Made by a program: the position numbers and the translations under genes. A DNA stretch of 64,000 nt from Clostridiales bacterium (lineage in GTDB: Bacteria; Bacillota; Clostridia; Saccharofermentanales; Saccharofermentanaceae): positions 87,828-151,827 of the forward strand of contig JAFZBN010000003.1 of NCBI GenBank assembly GCA_017561715.1, in the 5' to 3' direction. The notes beneath the pieces are model-generated. The model searched no databases, was not told the DNA's origin, and saw only the letters and a list, made by a program, of their open reading frames with translations. Shown here piece after piece: positions 25,643-34,641 of the stretch. Positions within the stretch are counted from its first letter, which is position 1, and every line of letters starts with the position of its first letter.

Positions 25643-27493
25643 TCAAGATTTCTTGCTCTCGACGAATTTTTCCATGTCTTCCTTAAGGATCGGGAACGGC
25701 GCGCAGCCCAGATCGAGGTAGGCTTTCATGACCTCTTCCTTCGTACAGATGCCGTCGAGTTCTTTCACGGCGCTGTCGATGATCTCCGACGTGAAGATAA
25801 AACCGAACGCGTATTCTACGGCGAAGCACTGCTCTGCCGTAAGGCTCGACCAGTATTCATCCATGACAAACGAATCCACGCCGTAGTGATTAAGATAAGT
25901 CTCGCAGTCCTCATAGGTCCAACCTTCGTACTCGATGCCGATGCTCATTCTCGCGGCAATCAGGATGCTGTAAAGGAGCGATGCCGTCCAGGCGCTTTCC
26001 GCCAGCTGCGGGTCAAAAGGCGCATAGTGGATCATGGTCCATTCGGAATACTTTGCCCAGCCCTCCGCGTAAGCTTTCGAGGTCGCGAACACCTGGTATC
26101 TGCTTTCGAGGTTTTCCGCCTGGTACTGATGCTGATAAAGATGACCGGGGTACATCTCGTGGCTGATCAGGGTAAACATATTGTACTCGGGGTTTTCGAC
26201 AAGTCCCGTATTGACCCAGACCGTGTGTTTTGTGAAGTTATCGATCGGCGCGGAATAGTAGGTCGCCGGCTGGACCGACTCACTGAACTTCTCGGGAACG
26301 TTAAAGATCGAGACTTCGTTTGCCGAGATCTGCGGAAAATGCTCAAAAGTAAAGCGTTCGCACCACTTTCTTGCGTCGTCGAACGACAGATCTCCGTATC
26401 CGAAATACGTGCCGTTCTTCTGCCACAGAGGCAGGTATGTGTCGTAGACCTCCGAGATCTTCGCCTGCAAAAGCTCCGTGCATTCTTCGACAGACATATC
26501 CGTTCCCGTCGTCAGATGGAAAAGCGCCTCGTAATAAGCTTTTCCGTCCGCCGTGGATGCCAGGTACGGTGTGTCGTTGCACATGCCTTTGAGCTCCGGG
26601 AGCTTTTCGATCAGCATCTCAAAGGCCGGATAGTAAGATGTGGCAAGGAGCTCATCGTTTCTTCGGATCAGTTCTTTGGTCTCCTGGTCCGAAAGATGAA
26701 GCGCGCCGACACGGCTTTCGAAGGTGGTCTTCATGAAGTTGGTGTCTCGGTCTTCCTGCATCTTCACACAGTCTTCGATGATGCGGTCGATGCATTCATC
26801 GCTCCAGCCGATGCCCATCTCAGATCTCTTCTTCTCTGCCTCAAAGACCTGCGTAAAGAAGTGTAAATAGTCCTCCAGGATGACGAAATAACGCATTACA
26901 TCGTCTTTCGAATTGAACTGGATCAGAGAGGTCAGAAGCGGGTAAAGGATCTGCTTTCCGCCCATCGGATTCAGATGCGGAACATACTGGTAATACTTGT
27001 ATTCCTGAGACATGTAAAGGAAGTCATAGCACATGTCCTTGATCGCGCGGTTCTGCCCTTCCGTCAGTTCATCCTGATCAAGGTTCGCCAGTTCCTGCGC
27101 AAAACTCGCGTAGCTTTCCGATGCCGAGGTATATTCGTCCTCCGTCGGGAAATGAAGGCCGACCGTCGGCCAGTCACTGTAGTAATTCTTCGGATCATCA
27201 AAAGAATAGTACGCCGTCAGAAGATCCGACGAACCGACGAAGACACCCATGTCGTAGTAGCGGAAAAGCGCCGATGCCTCGCTCTCGTCATCGGCTCCGT
27301 GGCCGACACTTAACCATTTCTGGTCATCGTCGGGAAGCAGATCGCCGTTCGCGTCCGTCGCCGTTGTTGCCGCTCTGGGCTTGGCGATCTTATCCGGATC
27401 GACCTTTTTTGAGCACGCGCCAAGCGGTGCGATAAGGATCGCGCCGCAGGTAAGCAGTGCTATTGATTTAAATGTCCGGTTGTATTTTTTCAT
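25643..27493 (-). CDS. DUF885 lipoprotein (putative metallopeptidase), copy 2
   Basis: A 616-residue lipoprotein with lipobox PLGAC (Cys27). It carries the DUF885 metal motif HEMYPGHLYQHQYQ (H-E-x-x-P-G-H), plus GWAKYSEW and the C-terminal YLDLGCAPFPILKEDME seen in this family. DUF885 proteins are predicted zinc peptidases; the substrate is unknown. It lies 12 bases after the stop of another DUF885 gene and the two are clearly paralogues with modest identity. The ribosome site is weak, so translation may be coupled to the upstream gene. Confidence 0.87.
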   Translation of the reverse strand: MKKYNRTFKSIALLTCGAILIAPLGACSKKVDPDKIAKPRAATTATDANGDLLPDDDQKWLSVGHGADDESEASALFRYYDMGVFVGSSDLLTAYYSFDDPKNYYSDWPTVGLHFPTEDEYTSASESYASFAQELANLDQDELTEGQNRAIKDMCYDFLYMSQEYKYYQYVPHLNPMGGKQILYPLLTSLIQFNSKDDVMRYFVILEDYLHFFTQVFEAEKKRSEMGIGWSDECIDRIIEDCVKMQEDRDTNFMKTTFESRVGALHLSDQETKELIRRNDELLATSYYPAFEMLIEKLPELKGMCNDTPYLASTADGKAYYEALFHLTTGTDMSVEECTELLQAKISEVYDTYLPLWQKNGTYFGYGDLSFDDARKWCERFTFEHFPQISANEVSIFNVPEKFSESVQPATYYSAPIDNFTKHTVWVNTGLVENPEYNMFTLISHEMYPGHLYQHQYQAENLESRYQVFATSKAYAEGWAKYSEWTMIHYAPFDPQLAESAWTASLLYSILIAARMSIGIEYEGWTYEDCETYLNHYGVDSFVMDEYWSSLTAEQCFAVEYAFGFIFTSEIIDSAVKELDGICTKEEVMKAYLDLGCAPFPILKEDMEKFVESKKS

Positions 27494-27505
27494 GCAGTAT
27501 TCCGA

Positions 27506-29449
27506 TCAGTGCTGTTTTTCTACGTAAAGCGGCATGTATTTCTCGAGGATGTCGAAGGAGCTCGCGCCCATGTCGAGATACGCGGCATGGATCTCCTTCA
27601 TCGAGTACTCGTTGCCGTACTGTGCGACTGCGTCATTGATGATCTTACTGCAGTAGTAGTTACCGAAGCAGTAAGGTGTGACATAGCACGGGATCTCGAC
27701 CGTCGTATCCCACATCTCATCTGCGATCCCGGAGCCTATACCCGGGAAGTACTGGTTGAAATAGTCGGCTACATCGTCCTTCGTCCATCCGTCGTAGTGC
27801 ACGCCGATATCGACATATGCCCACATGTGGTAGTTCAGAAGGTCAACGTAAAGATCGTAAGTATCATACACGACCTGATCGTAGTCGGTCAGCGTAACGA
27901 TGTAGTCTTCCGAATAGGTGGACCAGCCTTCTTTGTACGCTGTCGTTCCGCCCTTCTGGTAGTAGTTGTTCATGTAGATCATGTGGTAGACTGCTTCGTA
28001 CATATGGCCCGGCAGCGCCTCGTGCGCGACCGTTGTGAGCATTTCGCCCAGTCCGTCACTCTTGTCATTGATCATCAGGACATTTTTCGTGATGTCATCG
28101 TACGGTGTGGACATATAGGCCGCGGGAGAAAAATATTTCGACATCTCTTCCGGAATGTGATAGACCGAATACTTGATCTCGCCGAGATCCGGAAAGTCGG
28201 ATTTGATGGCATCTCTACAGAATTCGACATCCGATTCAAAAGAACCGGTCGTGTAGTTGAAGTCACCGGAGACGACCTGCCGGTACTGGTCACTGTTCAG
28301 CTGCGAAAGAGCCGTATAGAAATCCGCAAATTCCTGTTGGATCAGGCCTTCCAGAATTGCCTTTGCCTCATCGATCGTAAGGTTGGTTCCGGAACGATAC
28401 TGGAAATACTTCTCGTAGAACTCTTTTCCTCCGGGCATGTCGCAGACGTTACCGTTTGTCATCGCCGTGCCGTAAAGAGTCTTCATATTCTCCGCGAGTC
28501 TCTCATAGCCCGGGAAGAAAGAAGTATCGAGGATCTCTTTGTTTCTCGCGATCAGGTCCTGCTTCGTGGAAGCGTCGAGATCCATCGCGTTGATGCGGTC
28601 TTCAAAAGTAGTGTACATGTAGTTGCCGTCGTGATCTTTATAGACAGCCTCGAGAGATTCAATGACCTTCTTAAGGATCTCGTCCGGGTAGGATCTTCCG
28701 AGCTCGGCACGTTTCTTCTCGTATTCGAACATCGAATCGTAGTACGGTCCGACGTCGTTTAACATCGTCAGGTAACGCTCGACGTCTGCCTGATCATCAA
28801 AGTTCATCGTCGCGAAAATGATCGGCAGCTCTACGTTCGTGCCGGTCAGATCGTTGACCGAACTTAAGTAGAAATCCATGCCGTACATATCCAGTGAAAG
28901 CTCATAGTCGCCCTTGATGGTCTCATAAAGGATCTGATCTTCCAGTTCCAGGGAATCAAAATCGATCTCATCGAGTGTATCCAGTACATGTACGGAGAAC
29001 TCATAGTTTTCGACCTCGGCGTCCATAGTGTATGGCTCGATACCGACCGTCGGCCATTCCAAACCGAGCTTTTCGGGATCTTCTACGTCATAAACGAGGG
29101 AAATGATATCCGTTTTCCCCTCTTTGAAGATCTCTTCGTCAAGTTCATGGAGTTTATTTGTCGCGTCAGCGCCGAAATAGATCGTATCTTTCGGATCGCG
29201 CGCGGTCGTCGGAGGATACAGCGTCGGATCCGGCATGGTATCCGTAGGGGCAGTATCCGTAGGTATCGTATCCGTCGGATCAGTAGATTCAGAAGGTTCG
29301 TCTGTAGTCTCTGTCGGCTCTTGTGTCGTCTTTCTTTTCTTTTTCTTCTTTGTTGTCGTTTCTTCGGGTCTGCATGCCGCGAGAATGATCGATGCCGAAA
29401 GAACAAGGCATCCCAATACGCGCAGCTTGTTTCTGATCGTCTTATTCAT
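27506..29449 (-). CDS. DUF885 lipoprotein (putative metallopeptidase), copy 1
   Basis: A 647-residue lipoprotein with lipobox ILAAC (Cys26), then a Lys-rich run (TTKKKKKRKTT) and a Thr/Glu/Asp/Pro spacer to about residue 85. The DUF885 motif is TVAHEALPGHMYEAVYH, and KEGWSTYSEDY and YLDMGASSFDILEKYM are shared with the downstream paralogue. It is probably a surface-anchored zinc peptidase (inference from family). AAGGAG precedes the ATG. First gene of a two-gene unit. Confidence 0.87.
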   Translation of the reverse strand: MNKTIRNKLRVLGCLVLSASIILAACRPEETTTKKKKKRKTTQEPTETTDEPSESTDPTDTIPTDTAPTDTMPDPTLYPPTTARDPKDTIYFGADATNKLHELDEEIFKEGKTDIISLVYDVEDPEKLGLEWPTVGIEPYTMDAEVENYEFSVHVLDTLDEIDFDSLELEDQILYETIKGDYELSLDMYGMDFYLSSVNDLTGTNVELPIIFATMNFDDQADVERYLTMLNDVGPYYDSMFEYEKKRAELGRSYPDEILKKVIESLEAVYKDHDGNYMYTTFEDRINAMDLDASTKQDLIARNKEILDTSFFPGYERLAENMKTLYGTAMTNGNVCDMPGGKEFYEKYFQYRSGTNLTIDEAKAILEGLIQQEFADFYTALSQLNSDQYRQVVSGDFNYTTGSFESDVEFCRDAIKSDFPDLGEIKYSVYHIPEEMSKYFSPAAYMSTPYDDITKNVLMINDKSDGLGEMLTTVAHEALPGHMYEAVYHMIYMNNYYQKGGTTAYKEGWSTYSEDYIVTLTDYDQVVYDTYDLYVDLLNYHMWAYVDIGVHYDGWTKDDVADYFNQYFPGIGSGIADEMWDTTVEIPCYVTPYCFGNYYCSKIINDAVAQYGNEYSMKEIHAAYLDMGASSFDILEKYMPLYVEKQH

Positions 29450-29540
29450 ATTCGTTTCTCCTTCTCTCTTTCATGTGTATTTAATCACAAAAGAGGGGCA
29501 AAGTAAAACCGAGGAAATAAAGGAATACACCCGAAGAACA

Positions 29541-29564
29541 GTGCTTTTCAAGCGGGAAAAGCAC
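29541..29564. repeat. Inverted pair of GTGCTTTTC motif (hairpin)
   Basis: GTGCTTTTC (29541-29549) and GAAAAGCAC (29556-29564) face each other with a 6-base loop. It lies 14 bases beyond the stop of the ABC permease on the minus strand, in the position of a terminator, although the T-run afterwards is weak. Confidence 0.7.
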
Positions 29565-29577
29565 CGTGGCGGGACAT

Positions 29578-30711
29578 TTAAGTTCTCACCTTTTCGCTTT
29601 TATAAGAAGCGAGCGTCAGGATCAGAACGCCGACGGCAAGGACAAGAAGCGAGATCGCGACCATTGCCATATTCTCCATCTTCGCCCTCGCGTTCAGAAG
29701 GTCCTGGAAGATCAGGCAGATGTTGTATACGGGGATGAGATAGTGCGACGAGGGCGATGTGCCGAAGCGGAACATCGACATCATGGAGGCCAGCGTGCAG
29801 ACCAGAGTGACCGGGATCTGCGCCGTCTGTGCCTGGTTGGCGTCTTTACAGAACAGGGAGATCAGAACGCCGAGATTGGAGAACAGATAGCAAAGGAGCA
29901 CCGCGTAAAGGAGGATCAGAAGGATCTCCCCGACTGATACCGAAACGCCGGCGAACCCGAAGACGTCCTTGACATTCGCCGCTTCGCATATCTTACTGCC
30001 GAGCACGTCTATGCCTATGTAGACGCCGCTGCTGACCAGACTGATCAGGCTGACCGAAAAGATCTTGCCCATGATGAGGGATAGTGGCGGCACGGGGGAA
30101 AGCATGACCTGATAGAATGTTCCCCTCGCCTTATCACCCGCGATGGTGTCGCTCGCGAAATTGGCGATGTTTGCCGTAAGCGGAAGGATCAGCATGTAAG
30201 GAAGCAGCATGGCGATCATGCGGTTGGTGGTGTCCTTTTCGTTGATGTCCGTGAGCTCGACACTGCGGAAAGACGCGCCGGATGACTGTCCCCGGAAAGC
30301 CATGTCAAAGGTCTCACGGACAAAAGCTTCCGCGCTCATCTTGAGGTAACTTGAGATCGTATTGCTCCCGTAGTAGTAGATCGTGACTTTTTCGATATTC
30401 GAAAGATCGACAAGGACATCGCTGTGATGGAACTCATCCGACGTTACGAAATCCGCGGGGGCCGCATCGATCTTCTTGATCCAGATCTGCTTGTCGTCCA
30501 AAGATCCGATGTTATAGGAAGTGATATCGAGTCCGTAAAAGAACATGCTGTATGTCTCCACGTTCTCGCCTGTCGATTTCGGCTGGAGCATGGAGATACC
30601 GACCGTGACAAAAAGCGTCAGGACGGGAAGGAGGATAAAGCCGAAAAGAAGGCTCTTCTCCTTCACTATCTTTTTCATTTCATGGTGGAATATCTTTCCG
30701 ACTCCGCGCAT
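29578..30711 (-). CDS. ABC-2 type transporter permease (NatB-like)
   Basis: A 377-residue membrane protein with an N-terminal helix (LFGFILLPVLTLFVTVGIS), a long extracytoplasmic loop (about residues 40-165), then five or so helices. The phrase DTIAGDKARGTFYQVMLSPV is the ABC-2 permease hallmark. It matches the permease at 31519-32649 in layout, so the two probably form a heterodimer served by the ATPase between them. CAGGAG precedes the ATG. Resembles sodium or drug efflux NatB; the substrate is unknown. Confidence 0.87.
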   Translation of the reverse strand: MRGVGKIFHHEMKKIVKEKSLLFGFILLPVLTLFVTVGISMLQPKSTGENVETYSMFFYGLDITSYNIGSLDDKQIWIKKIDAAPADFVTSDEFHHSDVLVDLSNIEKVTIYYYGSNTISSYLKMSAEAFVRETFDMAFRGQSSGASFRSVELTDINEKDTTNRMIAMLLPYMLILPLTANIANFASDTIAGDKARGTFYQVMLSPVPPLSLIMGKIFSVSLISLVSSGVYIGIDVLGSKICEAANVKDVFGFAGVSVSVGEILLILLYAVLLCYLFSNLGVLISLFCKDANQAQTAQIPVTLVCTLASMMSMFRFGTSPSSHYLIPVYNICLIFQDLLNARAKMENMAMVAISLLVLAVGVLILTLASYKSEKVRT

Positions 30712-30757
30712 GTTCTTCTCCTGTATCTACTCTTTCTTCGTTTCGTTATTTTTCCAT

Positions 30758-31522
30758 TCAGCCGTTTCCGTGTCGGCCGACGATCGCCTTTTCTTCGTGG
30801 TTTTCCTTATAGAGCTTGATGAACGCCTGATCGATCGTTTCCACGCCCTGGCTTCCCGGAAGCTCCGCGACCGTTCCGCAGAAAACGCTCTTACCGTCGA
30901 CGATGATGCCGACACGGTCCGCCATTCTTGCGACCAGATCAAGGATGTGCGTCGAAAGGATGATGCATTTTCCCTGTTCTTTCAGTTTCAGAAGATATGC
31001 CTCGATCAGCTGCTGCGTGAGGATATCCAGTCCGTTCGTCGGCTCGTCGAAGATGATCGTATCAGGGTCATGAAGAAGGCAGATCGCAAGCGACGTCTTC
31101 TGCTTCATGCCGGTCGAAAACGTATCATATCTCCTGTTTCTGAATTCACTGATGCCGAAATAATCGAAAAGCTCATCCTTTCTGCTGTTGATCTTTTCGT
31201 TCGGCATTTCGTAAAGGCCGCCGTAGTAATCCGCCAGCTCGTCGGGCGTGAACTGGCCGTCCAGACGGATCTCATTTGTGAGGAAAGTGATCCTGGAGCG
31301 GATCTGCTCATCATTCGGTTTCAGTTCTTTTCCATCGAAAAAGATCTTGCCCGAGGTCGGAAGAAGAAGCGTGCTGAGCATCCTCATCGTCGTTGTCTTT
31401 CCGGCACCGTTCGGTCCCAGGAGCGCGAAGATCTCTCCGTCACGGATCTCCAGGGAAACGTCCTTGACGGCTTCGACTTTGTTCTTTTTAAATGTCTTTT
31501 TCAGATGTTCGATCGTGATCAT
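30758..31522 (-). CDS. ABC transporter ATP-binding protein (NatA-like)
   Basis: A 254-residue ATPase: Walker A LLGPNGAGKTTTMRML, signature FSTGMKQKTSLAICL and Walker B DTIIFDEPTNGLD, with the switch His in LSTHILD. The start at 31522 is chosen because AAAGGA lies 7 bases ahead and the ATGA overlap couples it to the preceding permease gene; a start six codons earlier lacks a site. It sits between two ABC-2 permeases. Confidence 0.93.
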   Translation of the reverse strand: MITIEHLKKTFKKNKVEAVKDVSLEIRDGEIFALLGPNGAGKTTTMRMLSTLLLPTSGKIFFDGKELKPNDEQIRSRITFLTNEIRLDGQFTPDELADYYGGLYEMPNEKINSRKDELFDYFGISEFRNRRYDTFSTGMKQKTSLAICLLHDPDTIIFDEPTNGLDILTQQLIEAYLLKLKEQGKCIILSTHILDLVARMADRVGIIVDGKSVFCGTVAELPGSQGVETIDQAFIKLYKENHEEKAIVGRHGNG

Positions 31523-32649
31523 TCGGAAGTCCTTTCCCATAATCCGGAAGACAGGATCATGCTTAGGCCAAACAGCAGCAGGCTGATGGCAAGTGCAGTA
31601 AAGATCGGTGTATAAGTAAACTCATCTTTGCAGATGCTCTTTAATATCGGTGTCCAGTCGGAAAGCGGAAAATACTTGACGATCCCGGTGTCGATAAAGG
31701 AAGGCAGTATCGCGGATATGGAGACGAGCACCATACCGCAGGAAGAAAAGAGCGATGTCTTTTTTGTCTGGGCAAAAGCACTGCCGATGACGCTGAAGAT
31801 CGCCGTGATGACAAGCGCGGCCGCAAAGATCAGAAGAACGATCACGAAAAACCAGCCGGCCACTTCCGCTCCGTTTTCGGTGACCGCGTCAAACTCCTTC
31901 GGGCTCCAGATCGCCATGCCTCCGATCGCCGCGATGGATCCGATGATCCCCGAAAGGAAGATCTCGGCGAGCATGACAAGTTCTTTTCCCAGAAGGATCT
32001 TCGAAAGATCCGCCGGGCACAAAACCAGAGTATCGAAAGTCTGGCGCTCTTTTTCTCCGGTGATCGTACGGGCCGAAAGCGTCATCGCGTTACTGGCCAT
32101 CATGAGGAAGATGATCATGCCGACCACACCTCCGACGCGGTCGATATAGCCGATCACCCGGTCCGCAGAAGAACTCATATCGATGTTTTCTATCTCCGGG
32201 TAAAGATCGTAGGCATCGCTGTAGTACTTTTCCCCCTCGAGAAGATAGGAAAGATCGATACCCAGGTCCTTCGCGTCTTTCAGGGCCTGTGAAGATGTCA
32301 GTATCGATGAATCATAAAGGATGCGAATGGTCTTATCCTCGACGACCAGCGCGCAGTCGGCCTTGCCGTTACTGACACGTGTTGTGGCTTCCTCGAGCGT
32401 ACCGTTTCGGAAACTGAAATCCGGATAAGACTCCGAAAGCTCCTCTTTCATCTCTTCGGCAGAGAAGTCTTCGGGGAAATACACGGTACCGCTGTACCTG
32501 TCTACGAGGGTCACTACATAGCTCAGGCACCAAGACAGAAAAAGCACGCTTATCATCGGCACAAGAAGCATCGTCACCAGCTGGACCGGTGTCTTCCTGG
32601 TCTTCTTCCATTCACTTTTTATGACATGAAGTACGTGATTTCTCCGCAT
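31519..32649 (-). CDS. ABC-2 type transporter permease
   Basis: A 376-residue permease: first helix LVTMLLVPMISVLFLSWCLS, a large outer loop (about residues 45-175) and five further helices. ARTITGEKERQTFDTLVLCP is the ABC-2 family signature. It overlaps the ATPase gene by four bases. Upstream, 19 bases away, is the acyl-CoA ligase gene, so the four genes are likely one operon; any link between ligase and export is speculative. Confidence 0.87.
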   Translation of the reverse strand: MRRNHVLHVIKSEWKKTRKTPVQLVTMLLVPMISVLFLSWCLSYVVTLVDRYSGTVYFPEDFSAEEMKEELSESYPDFSFRNGTLEEATTRVSNGKADCALVVEDKTIRILYDSSILTSSQALKDAKDLGIDLSYLLEGEKYYSDAYDLYPEIENIDMSSSADRVIGYIDRVGGVVGMIIFLMMASNAMTLSARTITGEKERQTFDTLVLCPADLSKILLGKELVMLAEIFLSGIIGSIAAIGGMAIWSPKEFDAVTENGAEVAGWFFVIVLLIFAAALVITAIFSVIGSAFAQTKKTSLFSSCGMVLVSISAILPSFIDTGIVKYFPLSDWTPILKSICKDEFTYTPIFTALAISLLLFGLSMILSSGLWERTSE

Positions 32650-32668
32650 CCGTCGCTTCCCCTGATGT

Positions 32669-34507
32669 CTACTTCTGTTCTTCTTTTTCCTGCGGTTTCT
32701 CTTCTTTAAGTCCCTGCGCTTCTTTTTCCAGCGCGCGGAAATCGATCTTTCCGATCCTTGTCATCGGAAATTCGTCCTTGAATTCATATTCCACCGGGCA
32801 GGCATACGGGATCAGGTTCTTCTTGCAGTTCTCCGCGATCTGCTTTTTGATCTCTTCCTTCGTATTTTCATCCGCCGCGCGGTCCTTAAGTACAAGATAC
32901 GCTTTTACGACATGAAGACGATACGGGTGCGGGATCGCGACCGCACAGGCCGCTTCGAGCGCTTCGTTTTCGAGGATGACCTTTTCGATCTGTGTGGGGA
33001 ATACCGGAACGCCGGATACCTTGATGATCCTCTTGATGCGCTGATCGAAATAGAAGAAGCCTTCTTCGTCTCTGTGTCCCAGGTCTCCGCTGTGGATCCA
33101 TCTTTTTCCGTCTTCGTGAATATGAATAGCCAGATCCGTCGCCTCGGGATCATTGAGATATCCGAGCATGACCGTCGGGCCGCTGATGCAGATCTCACCC
33201 TTTTCCCCGACCGGGACCTCTTCGTCCGTTCCCGTTTTCACGATCTTCATGTCGATCCCCGGAAGCGGAAGTCCGACGGAACCGCTCTTACAGTTCTTTT
33301 CGGGATTAACGGCGCACACCGTAAGTGTCTCGGTCAGACCGTACCCTTCGCGGAGCGAGATGTTCGCGCCGTGGGCATGGATATACTCTTCGAAACGCTT
33401 CTTGAGATCCATCGGGAGTGTGTCTCCTCCACTGAAGCAAGCTCTCAGGAAGTCGAGGTTCATGGTCTTTAATTTATCGCTCTTGAGCATTCCCTCGTAA
33501 AGCGTCGGTACCGCCGCGATGAGCTGCGGTCTTTCTTTCTTGATGATCTTCGCCAGCTCGTCCGGCTTAAAGATCGGCACCAGAAGCATGTTGATGCCGC
33601 AGGAGATCATGCAGTGCATGCACATGCAGATACCAAAACCGTGGAACAACGGAAGGATCGCGACCATCGTCAGATCCGGGAAGTTCTCGGGATCATCAAA
33701 CGGATCCGATACGCGGATGATCTGCGGGCCGAGCATCGCCGGCACATTCATATTCGTTGAAGAGATCACGGCGATCTTCGGGGAACCCGTCGTACCGCCA
33801 CTGTGAAGATAGATCGCCGGATCGTCAGGTCCGATCGGGCGGACATATTCTGCTTTTTCTTTTTTCTTAAATTCACCGAGATCCGTGAACGGATACTCCC
33901 AGTCGTAGTCGCCGCTGAACTTGCCCTTTCGCAGCATGTCGCCGTGGCGGATCAGTTCGCTGTAGGAGATATAGAACGAATCCTTAGGGAATTTCGGGAT
34001 CTTTCTGCCCTTGCTGACATAAAACCCGAGTGCTTTTCCAAAGGAAAGATAGTCACCGATCTTACAGACGACGACAAGACCCGGCTTTTGTTCTTCGATC
34101 ATATCCAGCGCTTTCGGAAGGAAAGCATCGAGGATCATCAGGCACTCGCTGCCCGTTTCCTTCATGCAGGAGCAAAGCTCGGGAGCCGGTGTCTTCGGAT
34201 GGACCATGTTCGCGATGGCGCCGAGTTTATTGAGCGCGTAGATCGCGACGACCGCCTGCGGGATGTTCGGAAGGCATACGGTAACGACCGTGCCGACGCC
34301 GATGTTGCAGTCAGCAAACGCTTCCGCCAGCGAATCGACTTCGGTAAGAAGCTCCTCGTATGTGATGCGTGTGCCCTCGAAGGTCACGCCTCTTTTTTTC
34401 GGGAAAGTCTTCGCCGAACGAAGAAGGATCTCATATAAAGTGAGATCCGGGATCTCCGGAAGTCCGCTCATTTCCTCATCATAGTATGCTGTCCAGGATC
34501 GGTCCAT
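32669..34507 (-). CDS. AMP-dependent acyl-CoA ligase (long-chain type)
   Basis: A 612-residue ANL-superfamily enzyme that activates a carboxylate with ATP and transfers it to CoA. P-loop IYLHSGGTTGSPK, adenine motif REGYGLTETLT, hinge region HSGDLGHRDEEGFFYFDQR and the C-terminal catalytic Lys in TRIGKIDFRALE. It does not carry the DltA or NRPS amino-acid pocket, so a fatty or other carboxylic acid is expected. The tail (about 15 residues) is Glu/Lys-rich. First gene of an operon with the ABC-2 transporter. Confidence 0.88.
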   Translation of the reverse strand: MDRSWTAYYDEEMSGLPEIPDLTLYEILLRSAKTFPKKRGVTFEGTRITYEELLTEVDSLAEAFADCNIGVGTVVTVCLPNIPQAVVAIYALNKLGAIANMVHPKTPAPELCSCMKETGSECLMILDAFLPKALDMIEEQKPGLVVVCKIGDYLSFGKALGFYVSKGRKIPKFPKDSFYISYSELIRHGDMLRKGKFSGDYDWEYPFTDLGEFKKKEKAEYVRPIGPDDPAIYLHSGGTTGSPKIAVISSTNMNVPAMLGPQIIRVSDPFDDPENFPDLTMVAILPLFHGFGICMCMHCMISCGINMLLVPIFKPDELAKIIKKERPQLIAAVPTLYEGMLKSDKLKTMNLDFLRACFSGGDTLPMDLKKRFEEYIHAHGANISLREGYGLTETLTVCAVNPEKNCKSGSVGLPLPGIDMKIVKTGTDEEVPVGEKGEICISGPTVMLGYLNDPEATDLAIHIHEDGKRWIHSGDLGHRDEEGFFYFDQRIKRIIKVSGVPVFPTQIEKVILENEALEAACAVAIPHPYRLHVVKAYLVLKDRAADENTKEEIKKQIAENCKKNLIPYACPVEYEFKDEFPMTRIGKIDFRALEKEAQGLKEEKPQEKEEQK

Positions 34508-34641
34508 GGTAATTTCTTACTTCCTTACATGCCATAACAATCTTATGTATTTTACTCAATTTCTCTTAAAAAAGAAATAGCGAGGTGGTATGATTAGGTG
34601 GATAAGGCGCATGTCGCGCCCCTTTTGAAAAAGGAGATACC

